64,000 nucleotides of DNA from Jeotgalibaca dankookensis. GTDB lineage: Bacteria > Bacillota > Bacilli > Lactobacillales > Aerococcaceae. This document shows, piece by piece, positions 8,961 through 18,313 of this stretch (position 1 is its first letter; every line of letters starts with the position of its first letter). The stretch is taken from positions 248,001 through 312,000 of the forward strand of contig NZ_CP019728.1 in NCBI RefSeq assembly GCF_002005405.1, written 5' to 3'. Below the pieces are notes generated by a model. The model was not told the origin of the DNA, ran no database searches, and saw only the letters and a list, made by a program, of their open reading frames with translations. Both the position numbers and the translations under genes were made by a program.

Positions 8961-10775
8961 ATGGAACTATCTCGTAAACAAAAGGCAGTCATTCTCATGC
9001 TCCTTGATTCCACGTTTATATTGTTCTCAGCCTTTTTAGCACATTATATTGTTAAGGAATATGTTCGACCTGAAGACCAGTTTTATTACCTCATGATTGG
9101 AATTTCGATCTTGATTTATCTCGCTTTTGGGTTGCGTCATCACTTATTTAATCATATTAGTCGCTATACGAGTGTTTATGAAATTACCCGAACATTTATT
9201 TTTATAACGGTCTCTTTTGCGGTTTCTGGATTTGTAACCTTAGTCTTTATGCAATCGCTCAGTTATCGCTATATCTTTTTAATGTATGTATTTAGTCTGT
9301 TATTAATTCCCGGTTCGCGCGTCTTATGGCGCTTCTATCATGAATATAAAAGCGGTCAATTTTTTGTAGAATCTTCTAAGGAAGAAAAAATTAGAACCTT
9401 AATCGTTGGAGCAGGTGATGGTGGAAATCTTTTCATCAGTAACTTAATCAAACGACCTGGTGAAGTTAAAATTATTGGGATCGTGGATGGGGATCCGGGT
9501 AAACAAGGTTCACTTCTTTATAATATTCCCATATTGGGTAAGGAAGAAGATATTCCAGCACTTATTAAGAAGTACCAAATTGATCAAGTGACCATTGCAA
9601 TTCCTTCTGCTAAACCAGAAGATTTAGAACGTATTTTAGAATATTGTTCTACTAGTGATGTCAAGGTTAACCAAATGCCAAGTATCGAAGATGTTTTAAA
9701 GGGAAAATTAAGTGTCAATCGTTTCCGAGAAATCGATGTGGTTGATTTATTAGGGCGTGCGGAAGTTAAATTAGACAGAAGCATGATATCAGATCATCTT
9801 GAAGGTAAGGTTGTGCTCGTATCTGGCGCTGGTGGTTCAATTGGATCGGAAATTTGCCGCCAAGTTGCTAAGTTTGATCCTAAAAAGCTTATTTTATTAG
9901 GACATGGAGAAAACTCTATTTACTTAATAGATAAAGAATTAAAAAACTTATATGGACGTTCAATAGAAATTGTGCCGATTATTGCAGATGTCCAAGATCG
10001 TGACCGCATTTTTAAGGTCATGGCTAAGTTCAAACCTGACCAAGTTTATCACGCGGCCGCTCATAAACATGTTCCTCTTATGGAGTATAATCCCACAGAA
10101 TCCATTAAGAATAATGTCTACGGAACCAAGAATATTGCTGAAGCAACCAAGGCAGCAAATGTAAAAAGCTTTGTAATGATTTCAACTGATAAGGCCGTTC
10201 GACCAACAAATGTTATGGGTTCAACAAAGCGAATGGCGGAAATGATTGTAACGGCTTTAAATGAAGAAGGCCATACAAAGTTTGCAGTCGTTCGTTTTGG
10301 AAACGTTCTTGGAAGCCGTGGGAGTGTCATTCCAGTTTTTCGTGAACAGATTGAACGAGGAGGCCCGGTTACTATCACAGATTTTCGGATGATCCGCTAT
10401 TTTATGACCATTCCGGAAGCGAGTCGATTGGTTATTCAAGCCGGTGTACTAGCACGAGGTGGGGAAACCTTTATTTTAGATATGGGTGAACCGGTCAAAA
10501 TTTATGATCTTGCCAAAAAAATGGTTAAATTATCTGGGTTTAGGGAAAGCGAAATACCTATTATTGAAACAGGAATTCGTCCTGGTGAAAAGCTTTATGA
10601 AGAGTTACTAGTGGATGGACAATTAGCAAAAAAACAAGTTTTTGAAAAAATATTTATTGGAAAAAATAATAAGTATGATATCAATCAAATCTTAGATTTC
10701 TTGAAATCACTGGAGTCTAAAACAGATGATAAAATTCGTAAAGAAGTAGTCGCGTTTGCGAATGCACATCAATAA
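8961..10775 (+). CDS. Membrane-bound nucleotide-sugar 4,6-dehydratase (CapD/EpsC/FlaA1-like)
   Basis: 604 aa. The N-terminal four-helix membrane region (about residues 10-120) is followed by a first Rossmann-like domain (TLIVGAGDGGNLF, about 148) and then an extended SDR domain with VLVSGAGGSIGSE (about 286). The active-site stretch STDKAVRPTNVMGSTKRMAE replaces the usual catalytic Tyr of SDRs with Met, as is normal in the CapD/PglF/FlaA1 group. These enzymes convert UDP-GlcNAc to a 4-keto-6-deoxy sugar used in capsule or initiating-sugar synthesis. The gene starts after AAAGGAGGT and is the last of locus A before a strong terminator. No initiating glycosyl-phosphate transferase follows it here. 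Confidence 0.9.
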   Translation: MELSRKQKAVILMLLDSTFILFSAFLAHYIVKEYVRPEDQFYYLMIGISILIYLAFGLRHHLFNHISRYTSVYEITRTFIFITVSFAVSGFVTLVFMQSLSYRYIFLMYVFSLLLIPGSRVLWRFYHEYKSGQFFVESSKEEKIRTLIVGAGDGGNLFISNLIKRPGEVKIIGIVDGDPGKQGSLLYNIPILGKEEDIPALIKKYQIDQVTIAIPSAKPEDLERILEYCSTSDVKVNQMPSIEDVLKGKLSVNRFREIDVVDLLGRAEVKLDRSMISDHLEGKVVLVSGAGGSIGSEICRQVAKFDPKKLILLGHGENSIYLIDKELKNLYGRSIEIVPIIADVQDRDRIFKVMAKFKPDQVYHAAAHKHVPLMEYNPTESIKNNVYGTKNIAEATKAANVKSFVMISTDKAVRPTNVMGSTKRMAEMIVTALNEEGHTKFAVVRFGNVLGSRGSVIPVFREQIERGGPVTITDFRMIRYFMTIPEASRLVIQAGVLARGGETFILDMGEPVKIYDLAKKMVKLSGFRESEIPIIETGIRPGEKLYEELLVDGQLAKKQVFEKIFIGKNNKYDINQILDFLKSLESKTDDKIRKEVVAFANAHQ

Positions 10776-10777
10776 AG

Positions 10778-10814
10778 AAAAAAAACTGAATCTTACGGTT
10801 CAGTTTTTTTCTTT
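10778..10814 (+). terminator. Rho-independent terminator closing locus A
   Basis: The arms AACTGAA and TTCAGTT enclose an 8-base loop and are flanked by an A-run and a T-run (ending TTTTTTTC). The structure lies immediately after the CapD-like gene and would also read reasonably on the opposite strand. Confidence 0.85.
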
Positions 10815-10938
10815 ACATTTTTATTAAACTCATCATTCGCTACTTTTTAATTTGGATCAAATCCTATATACTTAAGAGCAATGAGGTAAAATGCAACTAT
10901 TTACTTCTTTCACAGCTGAGGAAAGAGGATCGCCAATA

Positions 10939-12066
10939 ATGGAAGAGAATAAACGTAATAATAAGAAAAAAAAACGGAATAGAAGGCTGTTGTTCTTAGC
11001 AATGGGAATCTTCTTATTCGTATATGGTTGGTTTTGGAAAGTGTATTATGATGTAAATGGTACCGGAAATAACATTTTTAATCACGTCAATATAAATGAT
11101 AAACGTGATGGGCAGTTAGCTTCTATTAGTGCTTCTGAACCGATTTCTTTTGCTCTTCTCGGAGTAGATAACGGTGTTGTTGATCGTGCGGATGAACCAG
11201 GCCGTACTGATGCCATTATTGTTGGTACCGTTAACCCTAAAACAAAGAAAACGACTTTAATCAGTATTCCACGCGATAGTTATGCTCTAATGGAAGGCTA
11301 TGAAACGTCGTGGGGTGACCCTTACTATGATAAACTGACGCATGCCTATGCTTTTGGTGAAGCTGAAATGGCCATTGATTCAATCCAGGAGTTATTAAAC
11401 ATCCCAATTGATTATTATGTCGAAGTGAATATGCAAGGATTAATGGACGTAGTAGACGCCATTGGTGGCATCCAAATAACCAGTCCTTTAACTTTCGACT
11501 ATCAGGGTAATTATTTCGTTGAAGGTAAAAAACAGAAACTTGACGGTAAGGAAGCATTGGCTTTCTCGCGGATGCGTAAAACAGACCCAGAAGGAGACTT
11601 TGGTCGCCAAAAACGTCAAAAAATGGTTGTAGAAGCCATTATTAATAAATTATTGAGCTTTTCTACATTAACGCGTTATCAATCTGTACTTAAAACCATG
11701 CAAGACAATGTTAAAACGAATATCCCTTTCCGCGATATGGGTAACATTGTGGCGGGTTATCGTAACGCACTTGATAACATCCAACAAGACAGCTTATACG
11801 GAGAAGAATTATGGTTAGATGAGGTATACTATTTATACATTGATCCTTATGACCGCTTGGAAGTATCCAACCATTTAAGAGAAGAGTTGGAACTTGATAC
11901 AGTGGAACTGGCTGATTTAAACCTATCAGATACTGATTACTACTATCTAGATGATCCTTATTATTATACGGATGATACCTATGAAGAATCATATTATGAA
12001 GAGTCTTACGATGAAACGCTCTACCAAGAACCAGAAGTGTACGACGAAGAAGAAAGTGACTTTTAG
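10939..12066 (+). CDS. LCP (LytR-CpsA-Psr) family cell wall glycan ligase, first copy
   Basis: 375 aa. A Lys/Arg/Asn-rich cytoplasmic start precedes a single membrane anchor (about residues 17-37) and an extracellular LCP domain. Diagnostic motifs are LLGVDNG and DAIIVGTVNPKTKKTTLISIPRD (shown by the conserved SIPRD), YAFGEAEMAIDSIQELL, and FSRMRKTDPEGDFGRQKRQ. The two Arg/Asp sites bind the polyprenyl pyrophosphate substrate. It would transfer capsule or teichoic polymers onto peptidoglycan. The C-terminal 40 residues are an unusual Tyr/Asp/Glu-rich tail. I use ATG 10939, which has AAAGAGG upstream; a further ATG at 10891 lacks one. The adjacent paralog starts 18 bases downstream. Confidence 0.93.
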   Translation: MEENKRNNKKKKRNRRLLFLAMGIFLFVYGWFWKVYYDVNGTGNNIFNHVNINDKRDGQLASISASEPISFALLGVDNGVVDRADEPGRTDAIIVGTVNPKTKKTTLISIPRDSYALMEGYETSWGDPYYDKLTHAYAFGEAEMAIDSIQELLNIPIDYYVEVNMQGLMDVVDAIGGIQITSPLTFDYQGNYFVEGKKQKLDGKEALAFSRMRKTDPEGDFGRQKRQKMVVEAIINKLLSFSTLTRYQSVLKTMQDNVKTNIPFRDMGNIVAGYRNALDNIQQDSLYGEELWLDEVYYLYIDPYDRLEVSNHLREELELDTVELADLNLSDTDYYYLDDPYYYTDDTYEESYYEESYDETLYQEPEVYDEEESDF

Positions 12067-12084
12067 AAGGAGATAAGGAAATAA

Positions 12085-13047
12085 ATGTCCGAAAAACAAA
12101 CACGCCATCAAAAAAAGAAAAAAAGAACAGGCTTAAAGGTATTTTTAGGAATCGTTCTAGTATTTCTTGTAGCCGTTGGGCTTTATATTGCCAACGTCTA
12201 TCGTAATGTAAATAGTACAACCAAAGAAATCTATGAACCCATTGCTTTAGAAGAAGTCAATCCTTTTCGTCCAGGTCAAGTTGACTTATCAAGAGAAGAA
12301 CCGATTTCGATTTTACTCTTAGGAATTGATACTGGGGATTTAGGTCGCACCGAGCGCGGACGTTCTGACTCGATGATTGTCGCAACTATTAATCCCAATA
12401 CTGAAAAAACAGTCCTAACCAGTATTCCACGTGATACGTATACTGAAATTGTCGGGTATGGGACTATGGATAAACTCAACCATGCTTATGCCTTTGGTGG
12501 AACATCGATGGCCATTAATTCCGTTCAAAACCTCTTAGATATTCCGATTGATTATTATGTCTCAGTCAACATGGCTGGTATTAAAGAAATTGTGGATGCT
12601 GTAGGTGGGATTGATGTGGAGAGTCCCTTGACTTTTACTCAAGATGGGTATGATTATTACCAAGGAGAAGTCACTCATATGGACGGCGAATCTGCCTTAG
12701 CCTTTTCACGGATGCGTTACCAAGACCCGGAAAATGATATTGGCCGTCAAAGTCGCCAACGTTTAGTCATTGAAGGCGTTATTAAAAAAGCAGTCAGTGC
12801 CTCAACTCTTTTAAATTACCAAGAAATATTAGGCACGCTTTCGAATAACGTCCAAACGAATTTCCAAATGAAAGATTACTTAGCCTTACAAGGCAATCGC
12901 TATATGAAAGCGGCTCGTAATATTGAATCCCAACAGATTGGCGGTACGGGTGAAATTGCTGAAGATGGTATTTACTATCATTATATTCCTGAAGAAGAGT
13001 TAACGCGTGTACAAAGCTTATTGGACCAAGAACTAGAAATCGACTAA
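12085..13047 (+). CDS. LCP family cell wall glycan ligase, second copy
   Basis: 320 aa, paralogous to the preceding gene and sharing the same order of motifs: basic N-terminus, one TM (about residues 15-37), LLLGIDTGD, SIPRDTYTE, YAFGGTSMAINSVQNLLDIPIDYYV and FSRMRYQDPENDIGRQSRQ. It lacks the acidic tyrosine-rich tail of its neighbour. A tandem duplication is the simple explanation. The pair may attach different polymers, which fits two polysaccharide loci in the window. It is preceded by AAGGAG and followed 14 bases later by galE. Confidence 0.93.
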   Translation: MSEKQTRHQKKKKRTGLKVFLGIVLVFLVAVGLYIANVYRNVNSTTKEIYEPIALEEVNPFRPGQVDLSREEPISILLLGIDTGDLGRTERGRSDSMIVATINPNTEKTVLTSIPRDTYTEIVGYGTMDKLNHAYAFGGTSMAINSVQNLLDIPIDYYVSVNMAGIKEIVDAVGGIDVESPLTFTQDGYDYYQGEVTHMDGESALAFSRMRYQDPENDIGRQSRQRLVIEGVIKKAVSASTLLNYQEILGTLSNNVQTNFQMKDYLALQGNRYMKAARNIESQQIGGTGEIAEDGIYYHYIPEEELTRVQSLLDQELEID

Positions 13048-13061
13048 AAGGAGCAGATACA

Positions 13062-14075
13062 ATGTCAGTTTTAGTAACAGGTGGCGCAGGCTACATAGGA
13101 AGTCATACCGTTGTAGAATTGTTGAACCAAAATTATGAAGTGGTGATTGTTGATAACTATTCCAACAGTAAACCCGAAGTTTTAAATCGGATCAAGAAAA
13201 TTACGGGTAAGGACATTACCTTTTATGAAGCAGATTTACTAGACCGTCCGGCACTAGAAGCGATTTTTGAAGCAGAAAAGATTGACTCGGTCATTCATTT
13301 TGCTGGCTTTAAAGCAGTAGGAGAATCGGTTGACAAGCCACTTGCTTACTATCACAACAACATTACTGGGACTTTAATTTTACTAGATGTAATGCAAGCC
13401 TACCATGTTAAGAATATTGTCTTTAGTTCTTCGGCTACTGTTTATGGGATGAACAACCCGTCGCCTTTGAAGGAAGATTTACCAACCAGTGCAACAAATC
13501 CATATGGTTACACAAAAGTCATGATTGAACAAATTTTGCGTGATTTATACGTGTCGGATGAGGAATGGAATATTGCGCTCTTACGCTATTTCAATCCAAT
13601 CGGTGCGCACGAATCTGGTTTAATTGGCGAAGATCCTTCCGGAATACCTAACAACTTGATGCCTTATATTACCCAAGTAGCCGTTGGAAAATTGCCGGAA
13701 TTAAGCGTCTTCGGAGATGATTACGATACACCAGACGGTACGGGTGTAAGGGATTATATCCATGTGGTCGACCTATCTAAAGGCCATCTTAAAGCACTTG
13801 AAAGTTTCGAGAAACACAAAGGAGTCGGAACGTATAACTTAGGAACAGGGGTAGGCTACTCAGTGTTAGATCTTGTCCATACGTTTCAAACAACCAATGA
13901 CGTGAAAATTCCTTATCAAATTGTGGAACGCCGTCCTGGAGACGTGGGTACTTGTTATGCGGACGCTAGTCTAGCTGAGGAAGTGCTCGGATGGACTGCT
14001 GAAAAAGGCCTAGCCGATATGTGCCGTGACTCTTGGAAATGGCAAAGTAATAATCCTAAAGGGTACGACCAATAG
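13062..14075 (+). CDS. galE: UDP-glucose 4-epimerase
   Basis: 337 aa, the usual length for GalE. The NAD-binding motif GGAGYIGSHT is at residues 7-16, the catalytic Ser region reads FSSSATVYG (about 123-131) and the YxxxK pair is in YGYTKVMIEQ (about 148). It interconverts UDP-glucose and UDP-galactose, supplying galactose to the polysaccharide loci on both sides. Starts at ATG after AAAGGAG in the same transcription unit as the LCP genes and ends before a strong hairpin. Confidence 0.97.
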   Translation: MSVLVTGGAGYIGSHTVVELLNQNYEVVIVDNYSNSKPEVLNRIKKITGKDITFYEADLLDRPALEAIFEAEKIDSVIHFAGFKAVGESVDKPLAYYHNNITGTLILLDVMQAYHVKNIVFSSSATVYGMNNPSPLKEDLPTSATNPYGYTKVMIEQILRDLYVSDEEWNIALLRYFNPIGAHESGLIGEDPSGIPNNLMPYITQVAVGKLPELSVFGDDYDTPDGTGVRDYIHVVDLSKGHLKALESFEKHKGVGTYNLGTGVGYSVLDLVHTFQTTNDVKIPYQIVERRPGDVGTCYADASLAEEVLGWTAEKGLADMCRDSWKWQSNNPKGYDQ

Positions 14076-14082
14076 TACTAAA

Positions 14083-14121
14083 AAAATGCAGTGATTCGCT
14101 AAATGCGGATCACTGCATTTT
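14083..14121 (+). terminator. Rho-independent terminator after galE
   Basis: A perfect 13-base stem (AAAATGCAGTGAT and ATCACTGCATTTT) with a 13-base loop directly after the galE stop codon. It ends the LCP-galE unit. Confidence 0.88.
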
Positions 14122-14256
14122 AATTTCTATGGCTTAAATGAAAATAAGCAAAAGGATGTGTATAATGATAGCAAGAAACAAAAATTTCGATTACCAGATC
14201 TCATGTGCTGATGGATTGAAAAAAAGTTGCAAGTAAGCTTAAAGGGGAGACAGCCA

Positions 14257-14865
14257 ATGAAATGGATCAGTCGCATGCTCATTTTAATAGGCGTTTTAAT
14301 GATTGGGATCGCTGGGTTTTCATTGTATGACCAAACACAGAGACACTCCTTCACCTTAGAAGAAGCTCAAAACACCTTAGAAAAAAATCGTCTTCTCACT
14401 ATGGAAGAGGATGTAAAGATAAATGGAAATGAAAAAAGAGAAAGCAATCAAGCTCTTTCGTTTGAGGCTGATTATGGAGAGGTTTTAGGTGTTTTAACAA
14501 TTCCCAAATTAAATCGTAGCATCGGCATTATGGAAGGTTCGGATGATGACGCCATGCGGAACGGCGCAGGTCACGTGGAAAGTACAGCTTTCCCAGGCCA
14601 ACGCGAACAAATTATTTTTTCTGGGCATAGAGAAACAGTATTTCGTGATTTTGGGGAATTAGAAATTGGCGACCAACTTTTTGTTGAGATGACTTATGGA
14701 AGGTTTGCTTATGAAATTAAGGCGTTTGAAATTGTTGATAGTGAAGATACGAGCGTCATCAAAAAAATGGGAGAAGAAGTGTTGGTGGTTTCAACCTGTT
14801 ACCCCTTCAATGTGTTTGAAGCAGCCCCGCAACGTTATTTGGTCTATGCTTATCCACTAAAGTAA
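14257..14865 (+). CDS. Sortase, class D-like
   Basis: 202 aa. An N-terminal signal-anchor (about residues 4-22) is followed by a sortase beta-barrel. Catalytic residues are visible: His in FSGHRE, Cys in VVSTCYPF and Arg in APQRY. The cysteine context STCYPF and the size point to class D rather than housekeeping class A. The enzyme cleaves an LPxT-type signal and joins the protein to peptidoglycan. I choose ATG 14257 (AGGGGAG 7 bases upstream) instead of the ATG at 14227. The downstream neighbour encodes a protein with an LPVTS signal, its probable substrate. A TATAAT at 14161-14166 may be the promoter -10. Confidence 0.9.
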   Translation: MKWISRMLILIGVLMIGIAGFSLYDQTQRHSFTLEEAQNTLEKNRLLTMEEDVKINGNEKRESNQALSFEADYGEVLGVLTIPKLNRSIGIMEGSDDDAMRNGAGHVESTAFPGQREQIIFSGHRETVFRDFGELEIGDQLFVEMTYGRFAYEIKAFEIVDSEDTSVIKKMGEEVLVVSTCYPFNVFEAAPQRYLVYAYPLK

Positions 14866-14913
14866 TGTAAGCGCAATCTTTTTTTGTGAAAGTGATTAAG
14901 AGGAGTGAAAACG

Positions 14914-15948
14914 ATGCTAAGAAAACATAAGCAACAGCAGCAAATTTGGTTTAAGTTAGGGAAAATGTGTCTGGGTATAATCATCCTTTTATTAGGGAAT
15001 ATGTTATTTAATGGCTCTGTCGTTCTAGCAGAAGAAACTGACACTGAGGATTTTACGCTTATTTTTCAAGTAAGGGATGGAGAAGATGATTATGAGCTGA
15101 TTTCAACCCAAGTCTACAATGAGTTGACTCGAGAAGCGTTTGAAATACTTGCCAATGAAAAAGCAGAAGATGAAACAAGTAATTATGGTGCGTATTCATC
15201 TACTCGCAATGATAATCAATATCTGTATTCTTTTGAAGGAATTGAAGAAGCGGTTCTACCGGTAGAAAATACTTATTATTTAACCTTTCAAGTTAAAAAT
15301 GAACGTGGTGATTATGACATAATCGAATCCATTATTTACGAAAATATAACGGAAGAAGAAATGGTGATAATAGGAACTGAATTAGCCGATTCGAAAACGG
15401 AATCTTATGGGCCTTATGAATTAGTTGTCGAGGGTTCGAATTGGGTTTTCTACTTTGAAGGTTTAAATCCTTCTCTCCCACTTACACCGGTAGAACCCAG
15501 TGAACCTAGCGAACCAGTAGAGCCTGAAATACCCGTAGATTCTCCGGATTCAAGTGAACCCGAACAACCTGAAACACCGCTTGAATCAGAAGAAGCGATT
15601 ACACCAGTGGTTCCTGAAACAACCGTCGTACCATCGGAGCCAAACGATATTGTCATACCAGAAGTACCTGAAATAAATATACTACCGATTGATTTAAACA
15701 CGTTCAATATTCCTGAAATCTCATTTGATCAACCAGAACCAACTAACTCTGAACTTGAGTTCTCAGCTTATTTAACAGATGCATCACAAGCCAGTAACTA
15801 TGTTGCCTCTTTAAGCCCAAATAGTATTACAAAGGGAGAAAAGTTGCCAGTGACTTCTACCCCCGTTTGGTCGCTAGGGCTTGTTGGATTCATCAGTTTG
15901 ACGAGTGGACTAGGAGTAGAGGTATTGCGTCGTAAGAAGAAAGAATAA
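14914..15948 (+). CDS. Wall-anchored surface protein with duplicated domain and LPVTS sorting signal
   Basis: 344 aa. A basic stretch plus hydrophobic segment (about residues 14-36, ending VLAEETD) forms the signal peptide. Two related modules of about 70 residues follow: TLIFQVRDGEDDYELIS...YLYSFEGI and YLTFQVKNERGDYDIIE...WVFYFEGL. Next comes a Pro/Glu/Ser-rich spacer (about 185-290) likely to span the wall. The C-terminus is LPVTS (about 311-315), a hydrophobic helix and RRKKKE, a sorting signal with Ser in place of the usual Gly. The upstream sortase is 48 bases away. ATG 14914 has AGGAG at 8-base spacing; the GTG at 14905 overlaps that site. The repeated module matches no family I recognise. 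Confidence 0.8.
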   Translation: MLRKHKQQQQIWFKLGKMCLGIIILLLGNMLFNGSVVLAEETDTEDFTLIFQVRDGEDDYELISTQVYNELTREAFEILANEKAEDETSNYGAYSSTRNDNQYLYSFEGIEEAVLPVENTYYLTFQVKNERGDYDIIESIIYENITEEEMVIIGTELADSKTESYGPYELVVEGSNWVFYFEGLNPSLPLTPVEPSEPSEPVEPEIPVDSPDSSEPEQPETPLESEEAITPVVPETTVVPSEPNDIVIPEVPEINILPIDLNTFNIPEISFDQPEPTNSELEFSAYLTDASQASNYVASLSPNSITKGEKLPVTSTPVWSLGLVGFISLTSGLGVEVLRRKKKE

Positions 15949-15970
15949 ACGAATTAACTGATTGGTTGAT

Positions 15971-16007
15971 AAAAGGACTCGGTTTGTCCGAGTCCCTTTA
16001 TTTTTTG
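15971..16007 (+). terminator. Rho-independent terminator after the surface protein
   Basis: The stem AAAGGACTCGG / CCGAGTCCCTTT with a short loop and T-run closes the sortase-substrate unit. Confidence 0.88.
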
Positions 16008-16060
16008 TCTAGTTGCGCTTAAACTCTAACAGCCACTAGATTTTTATTTGGCAGAAAGTT

Positions 16061-16069
16061 TGCTATAAT
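16061..16069 (+). promoter_or_regulatory. Extended -10 promoter for galU
   Basis: TGC followed by TATAAT (16064-16069) is an extended -10 element about 30 bases before the galU start. The -35 region is poor (TTTTTA at 16041-16046), as expected when the TG extension is present. Confidence 0.65.
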
Positions 16070-16099
16070 AGAAGGAAATGGATTGAGAGGAAGGCTTAT

Positions 16100-16981
16100 A
16101 TGCAGAAAATTAGGAAGGCGGTTATTCCAGCTGCCGGGTTAGGAACGCGTTTCTTGCCTGCAACCAAGGCAATGCCTAAGGAAATGTTACCGGTTGTGGA
16201 TACACCTAGTATTCAATTTATTGTTGAGGAAGCGATCAACAGTGGTATTGAAGAAATACTAATCATTACCGGTAAAAATAAGAATGCGATTGAGGATCAT
16301 TTTGATTCTAACTTTTCTTTAGAGTCGAATTTACGTGAAAAAGGGAAGGATAAGCTTTTAAACATTGTGCAATCAACGACTATCCCTTCGATTCACTATG
16401 TACGCCAAGCGTACCCAAAAGGTTTAGGAGATGCGGTTTTACAAGCTGCCTCATTTGTGGGGAATGAACCTTTTGTTTTGCTTCTGGGAGATGACATTAT
16501 GCCGGATGCCCTTCCTCTAACTAAACGATTGATGGATGTATACCAGGAATACGGACAAGGTTCTGTTGCGACGATGCGTATTCCAAAAGAAAAAACACCA
16601 TATTTTGGTGTAATTGACCCAGGCGATCAAGTGAGTGATCATGCTTATGCCATCCAACACCTTATTGAAAAACCCAGCCCAGAGCAAGCACCCAGTGATT
16701 TAGGAATCATTGGCCGTTATCTGTTAACTCCAGAAATTTTTGATATTTTACGCCAACAGGAACCAGATGCCGGGAATGAAGTGCAGTTAACCGATGCGTT
16801 AGAAAGTTTAAACCAGATTAAGCCACTATTAGCTTATGAGTATACGGGTAAACGCTATGATGTGGGCGATAAGTATGGGATGCTATTAGCTAATATAGAA
16901 GTTGGATTGGAACACCCCGATACTTCTGAAAAAATGACTGATTTTGTCATTGCCTTATCCAAACAACTTAAAGAAAATTAA
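16100..16981 (+). CDS. galU: UTP--glucose-1-phosphate uridylyltransferase
   Basis: 293 aa, normal length for GalU. The N-terminus KAVIPAAGLGTRFLPATKAMPKEMLPV is the nucleotide-binding and catalytic loop shown in all GalU proteins. LLGDDIM (about residue 130) holds the metal-binding Asp, and VIEKP-like LIEKPSP and GKRYDVGDK complete the fold. It makes UDP-glucose, used directly by glycosyltransferases, by the next gene (ugd) and by galE. It stands at the head of locus B, with an extended -10 promoter just upstream. Confidence 0.96.
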   Translation: MQKIRKAVIPAAGLGTRFLPATKAMPKEMLPVVDTPSIQFIVEEAINSGIEEILIITGKNKNAIEDHFDSNFSLESNLREKGKDKLLNIVQSTTIPSIHYVRQAYPKGLGDAVLQAASFVGNEPFVLLLGDDIMPDALPLTKRLMDVYQEYGQGSVATMRIPKEKTPYFGVIDPGDQVSDHAYAIQHLIEKPSPEQAPSDLGIIGRYLLTPEIFDILRQQEPDAGNEVQLTDALESLNQIKPLLAYEYTGKRYDVGDKYGMLLANIEVGLEHPDTSEKMTDFVIALSKQLKEN

Positions 16982-17046
16982 ATTTTAAAGAAATGGTTTT
17001 GTGATATTATATACTTATCTAAATAGAGAGAGAGTTGTTGTTAAAA

Positions 17047-18213
17047 ATGAATATTACTGTCGTTGGAACCGGTTATGTCGGTTTGTCGAATGCCGTTTTA
17101 TTAGCACAACATAACAAGGTAAAAGCTTTAGATATTATTGAAGAAAAAGTTGATTTAATTAATAAAAGAATCTCACCTATTGCGGACAAAGAAATTGAAG
17201 AATACTTATCCAATCATGAATTAGATTTAGTTGCGACTATTAACAAAGAAGAAGCGTATAAAGACGCAGATTTTGTTGTGATTGCAGCACCTACAAATTA
17301 TGATGACAAACTTAACTTCTTTGATACTTCCAGTGTTGAAGCGGTTATTGAAGATGTCTTGAAATATCGCCCGCAAGCAACGATGATTTTAAAATCAACC
17401 GTTCCAGTTGGTTATACAGAAGAAACAAAAATCAAATATGGTGTGGATAACATTATCTTCTCACCCGAATTCTTACGCGAAGGAAAAGCACTCTATGATA
17501 ACCTCTATCCATCACGTGTCATTGTGGGTGAAAAATCTGCACGCGGGCAGAAATTTGCTGACTTACTCGTTGAAGGTGCTATAAAAGAAGACATTGCTGT
17601 TCTTTTTATGGACTCAACGGAAGCAGAAGCGGTCAAATTATTTGCTAATACTTATTTAGCACTACGAGTTGCTTATTTTAACGAGTTGGATACATATGCA
17701 GAAGTGCGTGGTTTGGATTCCCAATCCATTATCGAAGGAGTAGGACTGGATCCGCGTATCGGGTCACATTACAACAATCCATCCTTTGGTTACGGGGGGT
17801 ACTGCTTACCAAAAGACACCAAGCAACTACTTGCCAACTACGATGATGTTCCAAACAATTTAATTCAAGCCATTGTCGAATCCAATCGAACACGTAAAGA
17901 TCATGTTGCTGAAATGATCATGCAGAGACAACCTAAAACAGTGGGCGTTTATCGCTTAACCATGAAGTCAGATTCAGATAATTTCCGCTCGTCATCTATT
18001 CAAGGTGTCATGAAGCGGATTAAAGCTAAGGGAATTGAAGTAGTGGTCTATGAACCGGTTTTAGAAGAAGAAACCTTCTACCATTCACAAGTTATTCGTG
18101 ATTTAGAAGAATTCAAGAAAATGTCAGATGTGATTATTTCCAACCGAAATGACCGTGAACTAGTAGACGTACAAGACAAGGTTTATACACGTGATCTCTT
18201 TAACGAAAATTAA
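17047..18213 (+). CDS. ugd: UDP-glucose 6-dehydrogenase
   Basis: 388 aa, the length of the short Ugd group. The NAD-binding motif [15 protein letters not shown] is at the start, APTNYDD and [11 protein letters not shown] are the substrate-contact segments, and [16 protein letters not shown] (about residue 246) carries the catalytic Cys. It oxidises UDP-glucose to UDP-glucuronate, so locus B polymer probably contains a uronic acid. I prefer ATG 17047 to the TTG at 17035. The ribosome site is a weak AGAGAGAG. The gene is followed by a strong terminator, so it is read mainly with galU. Confidence 0.93.
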   Translation: MNITVVGTGYVGLSNAVLLAQHNKVKALDIIEEKVDLINKRISPIADKEIEEYLSNHELDLVATINKEEAYKDADFVVIAAPTNYDDKLNFFDTSSVEAVIEDVLKYRPQATMILKSTVPVGYTEETKIKYGVDNIIFSPEFLREGKALYDNLYPSRVIVGEKSARGQKFADLLVEGAIKEDIAVLFMDSTEAEAVKLFANTYLALRVAYFNELDTYAEVRGLDSQSIIEGVGLDPRIGSHYNNPSFGYGGYCLPKDTKQLLANYDDVPNNLIQAIVESNRTRKDHVAEMIMQRQPKTVGVYRLTMKSDSDNFRSSSIQGVMKRIKAKGIEVVVYEPVLEEETFYHSQVIRDLEEFKKMSDVIISNRNDRELVDVQDKVYTRDLFNEN

Positions 18214-18224
18214 TAACCTTGAGC

Positions 18225-18253
18225 AAGCTGTCTAGTACCTAGACAGCTTTTTA
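18225..18253 (+). terminator. Rho-independent terminator after ugd
   Basis: AAGCTGTCTAG and CTAGACAGCTT form a perfect 11-base stem with a 3-base loop and T-run. Confidence 0.9.
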
Positions 18254-18278
18254 AATGGTATAAATGTGGAAGCTATTT

Positions 18279-18287
18279 TGCTATACT
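18279..18287 (+). promoter_or_regulatory. Extended -10 promoter for the glycosyltransferase operon
   Basis: TGC TATACT at 18279-18287, between the ugd terminator and the glycosyltransferase start. Its place also rules out the in-frame start at 18266 for the next gene. Confidence 0.6.
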
Positions 18288-18313
18288 TGATAAGAAATGA
18301 AAGGAGCATGAAC

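Noticed and set aside
11711-12220. Minus-strand open frame of 169 codons across the two LCP genes
   Set aside because: No ribosome site, low-complexity composition mirrored from the Tyr/Asp-rich tail, and it opposes two clear LCP genes.
14867-14880. cre-like TGTAAGCGCAATCT between sortase and substrate genes
   Set aside because: Two mismatches at conserved positions and no promoter close by.
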